NCBI GenBank assembly: GCA_963824905.1 | Contig: CAWGRH010000002.1 | Coordinates: 124,001 to 188,000 of the forward strand | Source: JAJPKK01 sp963824905 | GTDB taxonomy: Bacteria; Pseudomonadota; Alphaproteobacteria; Rhizobiales; Xanthobacteraceae | DNA: 64,000 nucleotides | Reading direction: 5' to 3' | In this document: one piece after another, positions 18,257 to 28,540 of the stretch | Layout: each line of letters starts with the position of its first letter | How positions within the stretch are numbered: the first letter of the stretch is position 1 | Translations under genes and position numbers: made by a program | Notes under the pieces: generated by a model | What the model was told of the DNA's origin: nothing | Seen by the model: the letters and a program-made list of their open reading frames with translations, nothing else | Databases searched by the model: none

Positions 18257-18485
18257 GAGGGGCCTTGCACTAAATGCGGGCTCCCTGCCCGCCGTTTGTG
18301 ATCTCGCCCCGACCGTCCTAGTGCCGCGTCAGTGTGACGGATGTGTCGCCAAATCGGGGCGGCTGTTTGGCAGCTTTTATTTGTTGTGCAGCTTGATCGC
18401 AAGAGACCGCTCCATCCTCGGGAAAGTGTGCTTCAGACCCCGTTCCAGCCGGGAGCCAGCGGTTCTTGCACGCAGAGATTGCCCG

Positions 18486-20501
18486 CTAGAACCGGTCGCT
18501 CCTCTCGGCCTCGCGGACATAGCGGGCGGCGTCGGCCGGCAGCAGCAGCCGCTCGGCGACCAGGATGTCGGCGGCGGCCTTGACCTTGGCCACGTAGGCC
18601 GCCTGCGAGCCGTAGCGTTCCATGATCGACGGCCGCGGATCGCCGGAGGCCTCGCGCGCGGCGCGAGTCCTGGCGAAGGGCTCATAGGTGCCGCTGCGGT
18701 CGCACAGCTCGGTCGGCTCGTTGCGATAGACGTTCCAGCCGGTATAGGTCGCGAGCGGCACCGCGATCGGCGGCAATCGGATGCCGTCGGTCTCGTTGCC
18801 GTCGGCATCGACCGCCGGCACCAGCGTCCCGTAGCGGTAGAGCGGGCGCCCGTCGCGCGCCCGCGCCTCTGCATCCGGCGGATTGACCCAGTCGACGGGC
18901 TCGGTGATGGGGTTGTCGCCCGGCGCCGGGGCCATGCCGCGCAGGGCGGGCATGACGACGGAGGCCGCCGGCACCGCCGTGCCGGCCGCGAGCGAGGGCA
19001 CACGGCTCGGCGGCGGCGCGATGCCTTTGACCACCCAATCCTCCAGCGCCACGATCAGCGCGCGCAGCAGCGGCGACGGATTGTGCGGGTTTCTGGGGTT
19101 GGCGCAGACGCCGGGCGTCGACGGGGACCCGGCGGCGCCGGCGTGCTGAGTGCCGGCGATGAGATAGACGCGGGAGTTCGGCGGCTGCACGAGGTCCGCC
19201 TTGCCGTCGGCATCGACGTGGGTGAGCGACGCGCCCTTCTGCCAGTATTCGGTCGAGGTGTTGGTCGAGATCAGCACGGGATCGCTGCCGTCGCCGCGGA
19301 ACAGCGCGCCGTTCCGGCCGCTCGCGGGATCAGTCTGGGGCGCGGTCGAGAACGGGAACCAGTTTTCGGGATAGAGGCGGTCCTCGTGCTGGGTGGCGGT
19401 GCGCCCGGGCTCGGCGAAGGCCTGGTTGGCGAACACCTTGCCGGCACCTGCGGTGTGCGCGAACGCCCCGTCGAACACCCGGCGGCCGCTCTCGTCCTTG
19501 TTCATTCCGAGCTCGATGAAACTGCGCACGAAGCGGCCGCTCTGGGAGATGCCGAACATCAGCGCGTGGTGGGGCCTCCCGCTATCGCCGTCGGTGCCCA
19601 TCGCCGGATTGACGATACCCTTGGTATCGATGCGCTCGTAGCGCAGGAACGACACGAAATCGCGGGTCGCGGCGAACCCCATGCCCACCACCTTCGGCGC
19701 GGTGGCGTCGTACCACAATTCATAGATCGCAAGCGGCGCGAACCTTCGTCCGGCCGGCACCAGATGTAAGGCGCGATTGTTGGCAAAGCTCCAGGCGTGC
19801 GGGGGAATGTCAACGCGGGGGTCGCCTTCCCGTTCGCGCACGGTGAGCCGGGCGGCGGCATTGTCGAGGTTAGCCGCCGGGTAGCTCAGTTTCGCGACCT
19901 CGCCGTTGGCGTTGCTGCGAGTGCCGAACTCGAACTCCTCGCGGATGCGGCGAACGATCGGCTTGCCGTCGTCGGTGGCGACCGGAAAGCGCGCGGAGAG
20001 CCCGTTGTTGGCGCGCGGGGCGTCGGGGTCCCAGCCCGACCACACGATGGTGTAGCCGCGGCCGAGCGTGAAGCCGAGGCCTGCGTCAAGGATGGTGCGG
20101 GGATCGTTGTTGTCCGCCGGCGCCTCGTCGACCCTGGCGAGCAGCGCTTTGCGGCCGCGGTTGTTGACCTCGTAGAAGATGACGCCGTTGCCGCGCGCGG
20201 GGTCGAGCGGGCGCAGCAGGAAGAAGTCGGTCTCGTACTCGACGAGCCCGCGCGCATTGCGCGGCGCCTTGTCGAGGTCGACGATGTCGTGGTTCTGGGC
20301 GGACTGCGGGTCGAGCTCGCCTTTTGCCGTACCCGTCACGCGCTCATAGGAGCCCGCCTCGCCGAACGGCTGGCTTTCGGCGAACGGCTCGATGGTGCCG
20401 ATCCTGATCTCGGTGATGCGGGCCTGGGCGGGGCCCAGCGAGCTTATAGCAGCTACGGCGACCGCAGCTCCCAACGCTGCGGCGACGGCTCTCCCTGACA
20501 T
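18486..20501 (-). CDS. Secreted alpha/beta hydrolase-domain protein (Abhydrolase_10 type)
   Basis: 671 residues from the ATG at 20501, which has ggggaga upstream; a longer frame to 20894 crosses a repeat and the end of grxD. Signal peptide at residues 1-28 (ends 'GPAQA'). The nucleophile elbow is G317-I-S-Q-S321-G, with 'GTQHAG' a plausible histidine region near residue 495. The general layout fits the large alpha/beta hydrolase family PF20091, whose members are exported esterase-like proteins with poorly known substrates. It lies upstream of nothing on its strand in the near 200 bp, so it is probably the last gene of its transcript. Confidence 0.8.
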   Translation of the reverse strand: MSGRAVAAALGAAVAVAAISSLGPAQARITEIRIGTIEPFAESQPFGEAGSYERVTGTAKGELDPQSAQNHDIVDLDKAPRNARGLVEYETDFFLLRPLDPARGNGVIFYEVNNRGRKALLARVDEAPADNNDPRTILDAGLGFTLGRGYTIVWSGWDPDAPRANNGLSARFPVATDDGKPIVRRIREEFEFGTRSNANGEVAKLSYPAANLDNAAARLTVREREGDPRVDIPPHAWSFANNRALHLVPAGRRFAPLAIYELWYDATAPKVVGMGFAATRDFVSFLRYERIDTKGIVNPAMGTDGDSGRPHHALMFGISQSGRFVRSFIELGMNKDESGRRVFDGAFAHTAGAGKVFANQAFAEPGRTATQHEDRLYPENWFPFSTAPQTDPASGRNGALFRGDGSDPVLISTNTSTEYWQKGASLTHVDADGKADLVQPPNSRVYLIAGTQHAGAAGSPSTPGVCANPRNPHNPSPLLRALIVALEDWVVKGIAPPPSRVPSLAAGTAVPAASVVMPALRGMAPAPGDNPITEPVDWVNPPDAEARARDGRPLYRYGTLVPAVDADGNETDGIRLPPIAVPLATYTGWNVYRNEPTELCDRSGTYEPFARTRAAREASGDPRPSIMERYGSQAAYVAKVKAAADILVAERLLLPADAARYVREAERSDRF

Positions 20502-20518
20502 CGCTTTCTCCCCCTTCT

Positions 20519-20624
20519 CCCTCCCCGTCTTCGCGGTGGGCGGGTTGGGGTCTTCTTCTAAAACGGGGTGGGCGCGAGCAGAAAGCAAGAGCCCCACCCT
20601 GCCCTCCCCGAAGACGGGGAGGGA
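20519..20624. repeat. Intergenic inverted repeat, family F
   Basis: Inverted arms ccctccccgtcttcg and cgaagacggggagg flank a ~75-bp centre that contains a second pair, gggtggg / cccacc. The element fills the gap between grxD and the alpha/beta hydrolase gene. Confidence 0.8.
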
Positions 20625-20641
20625 AAGAACGTCTGCCTGAA

Positions 20642-20977
20642 TCAGGCCTGGGGTTCTTTGACCGCGAGGCCCTTGTCCTTCATCAGGCTCTGCAGCTCGC
20701 CGGCCTGAAACATTTCGCGGATGATGTCGCAGCCGCCGACGAACTCGCCCTTCACGTAGAGCTGCGGAATGGTCGGCCAGTTCGAGTAGACCTTGATGCC
20801 GTTGCGCAGGTCTTCGGAGTCCAGCACGTTCATGCCTTTGTAGGACACGCCGAGATAGTCGAGAATCTGCACCACCTGGCCCGAGAAGCCGCACATCGGG
20901 AATTGCGGGGTTCCCTTCATGAAGAGCACGACGTCGTTGTTCTTCACTTCGTTCTCGATGAATTGCGCGATGCCCAT
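20642..20977 (-). CDS. grxD: Monothiol glutaredoxin, Grx4 type
   Basis: 111 residues. The monothiol active site C29-G-F-S32 follows 'GTPQFPM', and 'TIPQLYV' and 'GGCDI' form the glutathione-binding sites. These proteins carry and transfer [2Fe-2S] clusters, working together with BolA, whose gene lies 125 bp upstream on the same strand. The order purL-bolA-grxD is typical of Hyphomicrobiales and supports an Fe-S/iron-sensing role. Confidence 0.96.
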   Translation of the reverse strand: MGIAQFIENEVKNNDVVLFMKGTPQFPMCGFSGQVVQILDYLGVSYKGMNVLDSEDLRNGIKVYSNWPTIPQLYVKGEFVGGCDIIREMFQAGELQSLMKDKGLAVKEPQA

Positions 20978-21102
20978 GGCTGACCTTTGCTGGTTATGGC
21001 GGGAATCCCGTTAAACCCGTGCGTGCGAGCCGGCGCCTGCCGGCGGCTTTCTGCCCCCAAAATCGTGCGTTTCATTGCCCAACGCAAGGGCGTTGCCTCA
21101 AA

Positions 21103-21339
21103 TCAACGCGCCGGCAGACCGGTCTGCAGCGCGAGCGCATGGAGCTTTCCGCCCATCTCACCCTTGAGCGCGTCATACACGAGTTGGTGCTGCTGAACCC
21201 GCGACTTGCCGCGAAAGCTCTCCGAGACCACGGTGGCCGCGTAATGGTCGCCATCCCCGGCGAGATCACGAATCGTGACCTCGGCGTCGGGGATTCCCGT
21301 CTTAATCAACCGCTCGATATCGTTCGCCGCCATTGCCAT
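21103..21339 (-). CDS. bolA: BolA-family protein
   Basis: 78 residues. 'MAANDIERLIKTGIPDAEV' forms the first helix, 'GDHYAATVVSESFRGKSRVQQHQLVYDAL' contains the conserved FxGKSxxxxHxxVY core, and 'HALALQT' closes the fold. The invariant histidine (in 'QQHQLVY') can help hold an Fe-S cluster shared with monothiol glutaredoxin. It lies between purL (43 bp upstream on the strand) and grxD, and is probably co-transcribed with both. Confidence 0.95.
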   Translation of the reverse strand: MAMAANDIERLIKTGIPDAEVTIRDLAGDGDHYAATVVSESFRGKSRVQQHQLVYDALKGEMGGKLHALALQTGLPAR

Positions 21340-21381
21340 CGTTCCGGTCTCCTCCGCGTTTCTCCCTGTCGGGCCGCCCCC

Positions 21382-23592
<2,211 letters not shown>

Positions 23593-23637
23593 CGAAACAT
23601 TGCACGCGATTGCGCGGAGGACGCGTGAAGTCGCGCG

Positions 23638-23720
23638 TAGGGTGGGCAAAGGCGCACTTGCGCCGTGCCCACGCGGTACGGTGCTGCAGCGTGGGCACGC
23701 TTCGCTTTGCCCACCCTACG
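23638..23720. repeat. Intergenic inverted repeat, family G
   Basis: Inverted outer arms gtagggtgggcaaagcg-like (left, gtagggtgggcaaaggcg) and cgctttgcccaccctac (right), with inner arms cgtgcccacg / cgtgggcacg. It lies between purQ and purL, so it is transcribed in the purine operon, where it would form a strong RNA hairpin. Confidence 0.8.
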
Positions 23721-23843
23721 GGCCTGGTGCGTCGTCGATCTCATCGGGATTCTCGGTAGCACATAAGAACCGGCGGCCCGGAGCGCAAATGCACGCGATT
23801 TCCAAAGGAAAAAGCGAGCGAGTGCACCAACGCGACGCGCGAA

Positions 23844-24542
23844 CTACGCCGCCCGCAGATGCTCGGCGAGACCTGCGAACAGGCCGCGTCCGTCGGTCGA
23901 GCCGATCGCGGCTTCCACGTGGTTCTCCGGATGCGGCATCATGCCGAGCACGTTGCCGCGCGCGTTGACGATGCCGGCGATCGCATTGGTCGAGCCGTTG
24001 ACGTTCGATCCCGGCGACACCGTTCCATCCAGCGCACAGTAACGGAACACCACCCTCCCCTCGCCTTCGATCTGCGCGATGGTGTCGGCGTCGGCGACGA
24101 AGTTGCCTTCGCCATGCGCGACGGGCACGCGGATCACCTGACCGGCATTGTAGCCGCGCGTGAACGGGGTGCCGGAGCGCTCCACCTTGAGATGCACGTC
24201 CTTGCAGATGAACTTGAGCCCGGCGTTGCGCATCAGCACGCCGGGCAGAAGCCCCGCCTCGCACAGGATCTGGAAGCCGTTGCACACGCCGAGCACGAGC
24301 CCGCCCTTGGCCGCAAAGCCGCGCACTGCATCCATGATCGGCGCGCGCGCCGCGATGGCGCCGCAGCGCAGGTAGTCGCCATAGCTGAAGCCACCGGGCA
24401 CCACGACGAGGTCGGTGCCCGCCGGCAACGCGGTGTCGGCATGCCACACCATCGCCGGCGCCCGGCCCGAGACGAGGCGCAGCGTGCGCGCCATGTCGCG
24501 CTCTCGATTGATGCCGGGGAAAACGACGACGGCGGATTTCAT
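23844..24542 (-). CDS. purQ: Phosphoribosylformylglycinamidine synthase, glutaminase subunit PurQ
   Basis: 232 residues. The class I glutamine amidotransferase site is complete: nucleophile Cys87 in 'VLGVCNGFQIL' and the His/Glu pair in 'MMPHPENH' near residue 204. 'VVVPGGFSYGDYLRCGAIA' is the conserved oxyanion region. It releases ammonia from glutamine for PurL, in complex with PurS. purS ends 12 bp upstream (when its frame is restored), so the two are tightly linked. Confidence 0.97.
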   Translation of the reverse strand: MKSAVVVFPGINRERDMARTLRLVSGRAPAMVWHADTALPAGTDLVVVPGGFSYGDYLRCGAIAARAPIMDAVRGFAAKGGLVLGVCNGFQILCEAGLLPGVLMRNAGLKFICKDVHLKVERSGTPFTRGYNAGQVIRVPVAHGEGNFVADADTIAQIEGEGRVVFRYCALDGTVSPGSNVNGSTNAIAGIVNARGNVLGMMPHPENHVEAAIGSTDGRGLFAGLAEHLRAA

Positions 24543-24553
24543 GGGCTGTACGA

Positions 24554-24795
24554 CTATGTGATCTCGACGCGGTAGTTTTCGATCACGGTGTTTGCGAGCA
24601 GACTTCTCCGCCGCCTCCTTGAGCCGCAGCCTCGGCTGCCGCGCGGTCGCCGTCGGCGATCTCGATGTCGAACACCTTGCCCTGGCGAACGCTCGCGACG
24701 CCGGCGATGCCGAGCGATTTGAGCGCCCCCTCGATCGCCTTGCCCTGGGGATCGAGAATGCCGGACTTGAGCGTGACTGTGACGCGGGCCTTCAT
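24554..24795 (-). pseudogene. purS: PurS subunit of FGAM synthase, two apparent one-base insertions
   Basis: 'MKARVTVTLKSGILDPQGKA' starts at 24795 with gagg upstream. The frame is correct through 'DGDRAAAEAA', then breaks. Removing one base near 24624-24625 restores 'LKEAAEK', and removing another at 24602 restores 'LLANTVIENYRVEIT' and the stop at 24554. The repaired protein has 79 residues, the normal PurS length. As read, translation would end in 'GGGGEVCSQTP'. PurS bridges PurL and PurQ. Because the neighbouring genes are intact and purine synthesis needs PurS in this system, sequencing error is the likelier reading. Confidence 0.88.
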
Positions 24796-24873
24796 CTCAG
24801 CGCTCCTCATGCCACCCGTCGATAGCGGCGAATCGGGGCCGCGGCAACCGGGGCTGTGCGCAAACACGGAACC

Positions 24874-24985
24874 GTCATTCCGGGGCGCCGCGTCAGCGGC
24901 GAACCCGGAATCCAGAGGTCTTCGCTGGATCGTCCCGCAGCCCTGGATTCCGGGTTCGCGCGAAAGACGCGCGCCCCGGAATGAC
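24874..24985. repeat. Intergenic palindromic element, family B (copy 1)
   Basis: The outer arms gtcattccggggcgc and gcgccccggaatgac, and inner arms gaacccggaatccag / ctggattccgggttc, form a nested palindrome. A second copy lies at 32509-32606. It sits between purS and purC. Confidence 0.9.
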
Positions 24986-25050
24986 GGCGCGAATGGGATG
25001 CCGCCCCGGTTTCGCCCGCCCCTTTCATCCGCACAAGCGACTGGAATCGA

Positions 25051-25076
25051 AAACGGGAGCCTTGCGGCTCCCGTTT
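25051..25076 (-). terminator. Terminator after purC
   Basis: A perfect ten-base stem aaacgggagc / gctcccgttt with loop cttgcg lies 36 bp after the purC stop on the - strand. Read leftward it ends in a short T run (gtttt). It separates purC from purS transcription. Confidence 0.75.
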
Positions 25077-25111
25077 CCACCCCGAGCGAATGTCCCAACC
25101 TCGCTCCAAAT

Positions 25112-25879
25112 TCAACCCTTCACCAGCACCGGACCAGAGCCCTGCGGTCGCTCGCCTTCGTTCATGATGCCGAGGCGCTTCGCGACTTCGGTGTAAGCTT
25201 CGAGCAATCCGCCGAGGTCACGGCGGAAGCGGTCCTTGTCGAGCTTCTCGTTCGACTTGATGTCCCACAGGCGGCAGGAGTCCGGCGAGATCTCGTCGGC
25301 GACGACGATCCGCATCATGTCGTTCTCCCACAGCCGGCCGCATTCCATCTTGAAGTCGACGAGACGGATGCCGACGCCGAGGAAGAGGCCGGAGAGGAAA
25401 TCGTTGACGCGAATGGCGAGCGCCATGATGTCGTCGATCTCCTGGGGCGTCGCCCAGCCGAACGCGGTAATGTGCTCCTCCGAAACCATCGGATCGCCGA
25501 GCGCGTCGTTCTTGTAATAGAACTCGATGATCGAGCGCGGCAGCTGCGTGCCTTCCTCGATGCCGAGCCGTTGCGACAGCGAGCCGGCGGCCACGTTGCG
25601 CACCACGATCTCGAGCGGAACGATCTCGACCTCGCGGATCAACTGCTCGCGCATGTTGAGCCGGCGGATGAAGTGCGTCGGCACTCCGATGTCGTTGAGG
25701 TGTTGAAAGACGTATTCGGAGATGCGGTTGTTGAGGACCCCCTTGCCCTCGATCACCTCGTGCTTCTTGGCATTGAACGCGGTGGCGTCGTCCTTGAAAT
25801 GCTGAATCAGCGTTCCCGGCTCCGGTCCTTCGTAGAGGACTTTTGCCTTGCCTTCATAAATGCGGCGACGGCGGCTCAT
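25112..25879 (-). CDS. purC: SAICAR synthetase PurC
   Basis: 255 residues from the ATG at 25879 (MSRRRRIYEGKAKVLYEG), the usual family start; an ATG ten codons upstream is possible. 'IYEGKAKVLY' forms the ATP-binding strand, 'DDATAFNAKKHEVIEGKG' and 'VDFKMECGRLW' are family signatures, and 'ADEISPDSCRLWD' carries the metal/phosphate site. It joins CAIR and aspartate, step eight of purine synthesis. It is followed by its own terminator before purS-purQ-purL, consistent with the standard gene order of this bacterial group. Confidence 0.96.
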   Translation of the reverse strand: MSRRRRIYEGKAKVLYEGPEPGTLIQHFKDDATAFNAKKHEVIEGKGVLNNRISEYVFQHLNDIGVPTHFIRRLNMREQLIREVEIVPLEIVVRNVAAGSLSQRLGIEEGTQLPRSIIEFYYKNDALGDPMVSEEHITAFGWATPQEIDDIMALAIRVNDFLSGLFLGVGIRLVDFKMECGRLWENDMMRIVVADEISPDSCRLWDIKSNEKLDKDRFRRDLGGLLEAYTEVAKRLGIMNEGERPQGSGPVLVKG

Positions 25880-26182
25880 CGGTGTGTACCGTGGCTTGTG
25901 GAAATCCATCGTGTGGCCGTGGCTCCATCATGTTTGCGAGCGACGCGGCTACTCACGCTCGGCGCGACTCGACAGCAACAATTCTGCGCCCGACGTTCCA
26001 TACCGGCAAGCTAGCCCAACCTCGTGCGGAGTACAAACTACATAATATCGCCTCCACAGTCGCGCAACGCGTAAGTTTCCGCCGCCGGGCAGTTGCCTTG
26101 ACGGCGGGGGCTCGTTATGCCAGCGACCAGTCTCACGCGGAGCTCTCTGCAGAGCTCTCTCAAAGTTCACACGGGTCGTCAC

Positions 26183-26506
26183 ATGAGCACGTTCGACAAG
26201 CGCGAGGAAGGCTTCGAGCGCAAGTTCGCGCACGACGAGGAAGTCCGGTTCAAGGCGCGGGCACGCCGCAACAAGATGCTCGGCCTGTGGGCGGCGCAAC
26301 TGCTCGGCCTCACCGGCGATGCGGCCGACGCCTACGCGAAAGAGATCGTCATCGTCGACTTCGAGGAGCCCGGCGACGACGATGTGTTCGCGCGGATCCG
26401 CAAAGATTTCGACGCCAAGGGCGTCGCCCAGTCCGATCATCAGATCCGCCGCACCATCGACGAGCTGATGGCGAAGGCGGTCGAGGCGCTGAAGGCGGGA
26501 CGCTGA
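26183..26506 (+). CDS. ATP synthase inhibitor subunit zeta (DUF1476)
   Basis: 107 residues. 'MSTFDKREEGFERKFAHDEE' is the signature N-terminal inhibitory helix of the alphaproteobacterial zeta subunit; 'LGLWAAQLLGLTGDAADAYAKEIV' and 'RRTIDELMAKAVEAL' complete the four-helix family pattern. In Paracoccus, zeta blocks reverse (ATP-hydrolysing) rotation of F1. The gene is read divergently from purC. The start at 26183 is chosen by homology; the longer frame from 26117 is unlike the family. Confidence 0.92.
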   Translation: MSTFDKREEGFERKFAHDEEVRFKARARRNKMLGLWAAQLLGLTGDAADAYAKEIVIVDFEEPGDDDVFARIRKDFDAKGVAQSDHQIRRTIDELMAKAVEALKAGR

Positions 26507-26743
26507 TCGCGACAACGGGCATTACGTCGCCGCCGGGCCGCGGCGCGCGCGGGCGCCCGTAGGATTCCTGTGACGTCGTTCATGTGAGCCTCGCTCCTGT
26601 GAGCGCCATTCCACATGAGCCTCGTCGCGTGGAACATGCCGCCCGCGGAGATTGCCGCCGCGGCATTTTTGCTTGATGACTGCCGCCGTGATCCGTGGTG
26701 GTCTCGACAGCGGATCGTCACGACGAACACCGGAGTTGGAGTG

Positions 26744-27730
26744 ATGTCACCGTTCCGTCTCGCGGCACTGCGCGGCGCGGCCTTCGCAGCGACCGCGCTG
26801 TGCGCCGCCGCGCCGTGGGCAACGTCCGCCGATGCGCAGGAGTGGCCGACACGGAACATTCGCGCCGTCGTTCCGCTCAGCGCCGGCAGCGCGGTCGACA
26901 TCGTTCCGCGCATCGTCTTCGAGCAGGTGTCGACCCAGCTCGGCCAGACCATCGTCGTCGACAACCGCACCGGCGCGAGCGGAACCATCGGCACGCGCGC
27001 CGTCGCGACCGCGCCCCCCGATGGCTACACCTTCCTCGCCCATTCGTCGGCGGTGGTGATCTCGCCGTTCACCGTCGCCAACGCCCATTACGACACGCTC
27101 AAGGATTTCGTGCCGGTGGCGTCGCTCGGCAACCTGCCCAACGTGCTGGTGATCGCGCCGTCGAAGGGTATCCACACGGTGCAGGAGCTCGTTGCCGCCG
27201 CCCGCGCGCGGCCGGTCACCTTCGGCGTCGTCGGTTTCGGCACGCCGATCTACCTCGCCACCGAGAAATTCCGGCTCGCTGCCAAGTTCCCCGCCGATCC
27301 CATACCGTTCCGCGGCGCGCCGGAGGCGGTGACCGAGGTGATGACCGGACGGGTCGACTTCTACTATGCACCGGTGTCGGCGGCGCTCGGATTCGTTCGC
27401 GACGGCAAGCTCACGGCGCTCACCGTCTCGAGCGCCCAGCGCTCGGCGGCGCTGCCCGATGTGCCGACCTCGCTCGAAGCCGGCTACCCCAACTCCGATT
27501 TCAATTTCTGGATCGGCGTTTTCGCGCCGGCCGGGACGCCGGCACCAATCGTCGAGCGGCTCAATCGTGAGATCGGCAAGGCGCTCGCGGTGCCGGCGGT
27601 GCGCGACAAGCTCGCACAGCAAGGCGTCGATCCCCTGCAGATGGACACCGCGGCGTTCGACCGGTTCGTGCGCGGCGAAGTCGCCTCGACGGCGGAGCTC
27701 GCCAAGGCGCTCGATCTCAAACCGCAGTGA
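26744..27730 (+). CDS. TctC-family (Bug) periplasmic substrate-binding protein 1
   Basis: 328 residues with a signal peptide ending near 'SADAQEWP'. Bug-fold signatures are 'IRAVVPLSAGSAVDI', 'VVDNRTGASGTIG' (ligand-carboxylate loop) and 'ATAPPDGYTFL', then 'YPNSDFNFWIGVFAPAGTP' in domain two. The usual 'VPFPPGG' is replaced by 'VPLSAGS', which may alter the binding pocket. Family members capture carboxylates for tripartite TctABC transporters or for signalling. No tctA or tctB is nearby. It converges on dksA with a 33-bp gap. Confidence 0.9.
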   Translation: MSPFRLAALRGAAFAATALCAAAPWATSADAQEWPTRNIRAVVPLSAGSAVDIVPRIVFEQVSTQLGQTIVVDNRTGASGTIGTRAVATAPPDGYTFLAHSSAVVISPFTVANAHYDTLKDFVPVASLGNLPNVLVIAPSKGIHTVQELVAAARARPVTFGVVGFGTPIYLATEKFRLAAKFPADPIPFRGAPEAVTEVMTGRVDFYYAPVSAALGFVRDGKLTALTVSSAQRSAALPDVPTSLEAGYPNSDFNFWIGVFAPAGTPAPIVERLNREIGKALAVPAVRDKLAQQGVDPLQMDTAAFDRFVRGEVASTAELAKALDLKPQ

Positions 27731-27763
27731 GCCGCTCCAACCCAGCGACCCGCCGTAACGGCC

Positions 27764-28180
27764 TCACTCGTCGCGATACACGCGCTCGCGTCGCTCGTGG
27801 CGTTCCTGCGCCTCGATCGACAGGGTAGCGATCGGCCGGGCCTCGAGGCGCTTGATCGAGATCGGCTCGCCGGTCTCCTCGCAAAAGCCGTAGGTGCCGT
27901 CCTCGATGCGCCCGAGCGCCGCGTCGATCTTGGCGATCAGCTTGCGCTGACGGTCGCGCGCCCGCAATTCGATGGCGCGGTCGGTCTCGGAGGACGCGCG
28001 GTCCGCGAGATCGGGGTGGTTCTGATTTTCATCCTGGAGGTGCTGCAGCGTTTCCTTGGCTTCCTTCAGGATGTCGTCCTTCCAGGCGAGCAGCTTCAGC
28101 CGGAAGTACTCGCGCTGGCGTTCGTTCATGAATGGCTCTTTCTCGCTCGGCCGATAAGCCTTCAACTTATCTGCGCGCAT
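27764..28180 (-). CDS. dksA: RNA polymerase-binding factor DksA, cysteine-poor type
   Basis: 138 residues starting at 28180 (MRADKLKAYRPSEKEPF), a start supported by the conserved pre-MNERQ segment of rhizobial DksA. The coiled coil carries the tip motif 'DLADRA' (Asp57, Asp60) that reaches the polymerase active site, and 'SSETDRAIELRARDRQRK' follows. The zinc-finger positions read Cys100-Thr103-Ser121-Ala124 instead of four Cys, so zinc cannot be bound in the usual way. Cysteine-poor DksA is known in alphaproteobacteria. It mediates the stringent response with ppGpp. The TctC gene at 26744 converges on it. Confidence 0.95.
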   Translation of the reverse strand: MRADKLKAYRPSEKEPFMNERQREYFRLKLLAWKDDILKEAKETLQHLQDENQNHPDLADRASSETDRAIELRARDRQRKLIAKIDAALGRIEDGTYGFCEETGEPISIKRLEARPIATLSIEAQERHERRERVYRDE

Positions 28181-28540
28181 CCACGCACACTCCCACTCCC
28201 GTTGGTCGTCTCTTTTCGGCGCGGGTGGAGTTCCGCGGGCGGCGTTATATCTTTCCCGTTCAGGCCCTTCAACCGCGAACGAGCCATTAGGGGAAACCGG
28301 CCACGAATTTGTGACAAATGGCTGTAGATTGGGCACTTCCGGGGCCATTGGCGCTCGGTGTTAGGCAAAACTGCGGCAAGAGGCGCACCCTCGGCGACCC
28401 CGTGCCGCACGCTATCGCGGCTGATTCGCTGCGGTCGGGGCCCGCGGGGCACTGCCACCGCGTCGCACCCGGCCCGCCTGCGCTGGTATTGCCCTGCTGC
28501 CTCGCTTAGCATCGACACAAACAACGCAACCCCGGCGGAA
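28181..28540. other. Divergent intergenic region, dksA and TctC promoters
   Basis: 360 bp between the starts of dksA (leftward) and the TctC gene at 28541 (rightward). A moderately AT-rich section lies around 28300-28330 (cacgaatttgtgacaaatggctgtagatt). No strong hairpin or operator dyad is obvious. Open frames across it have no recognisable content. Confidence 0.45.

Noticed and set aside
20502..20894. 131-codon N-terminal extension of the alpha/beta hydrolase
   Set aside because: It crosses a palindromic repeat and overlaps grxD in another frame; the ATG at 20501 has a ribosome site and signal peptide.
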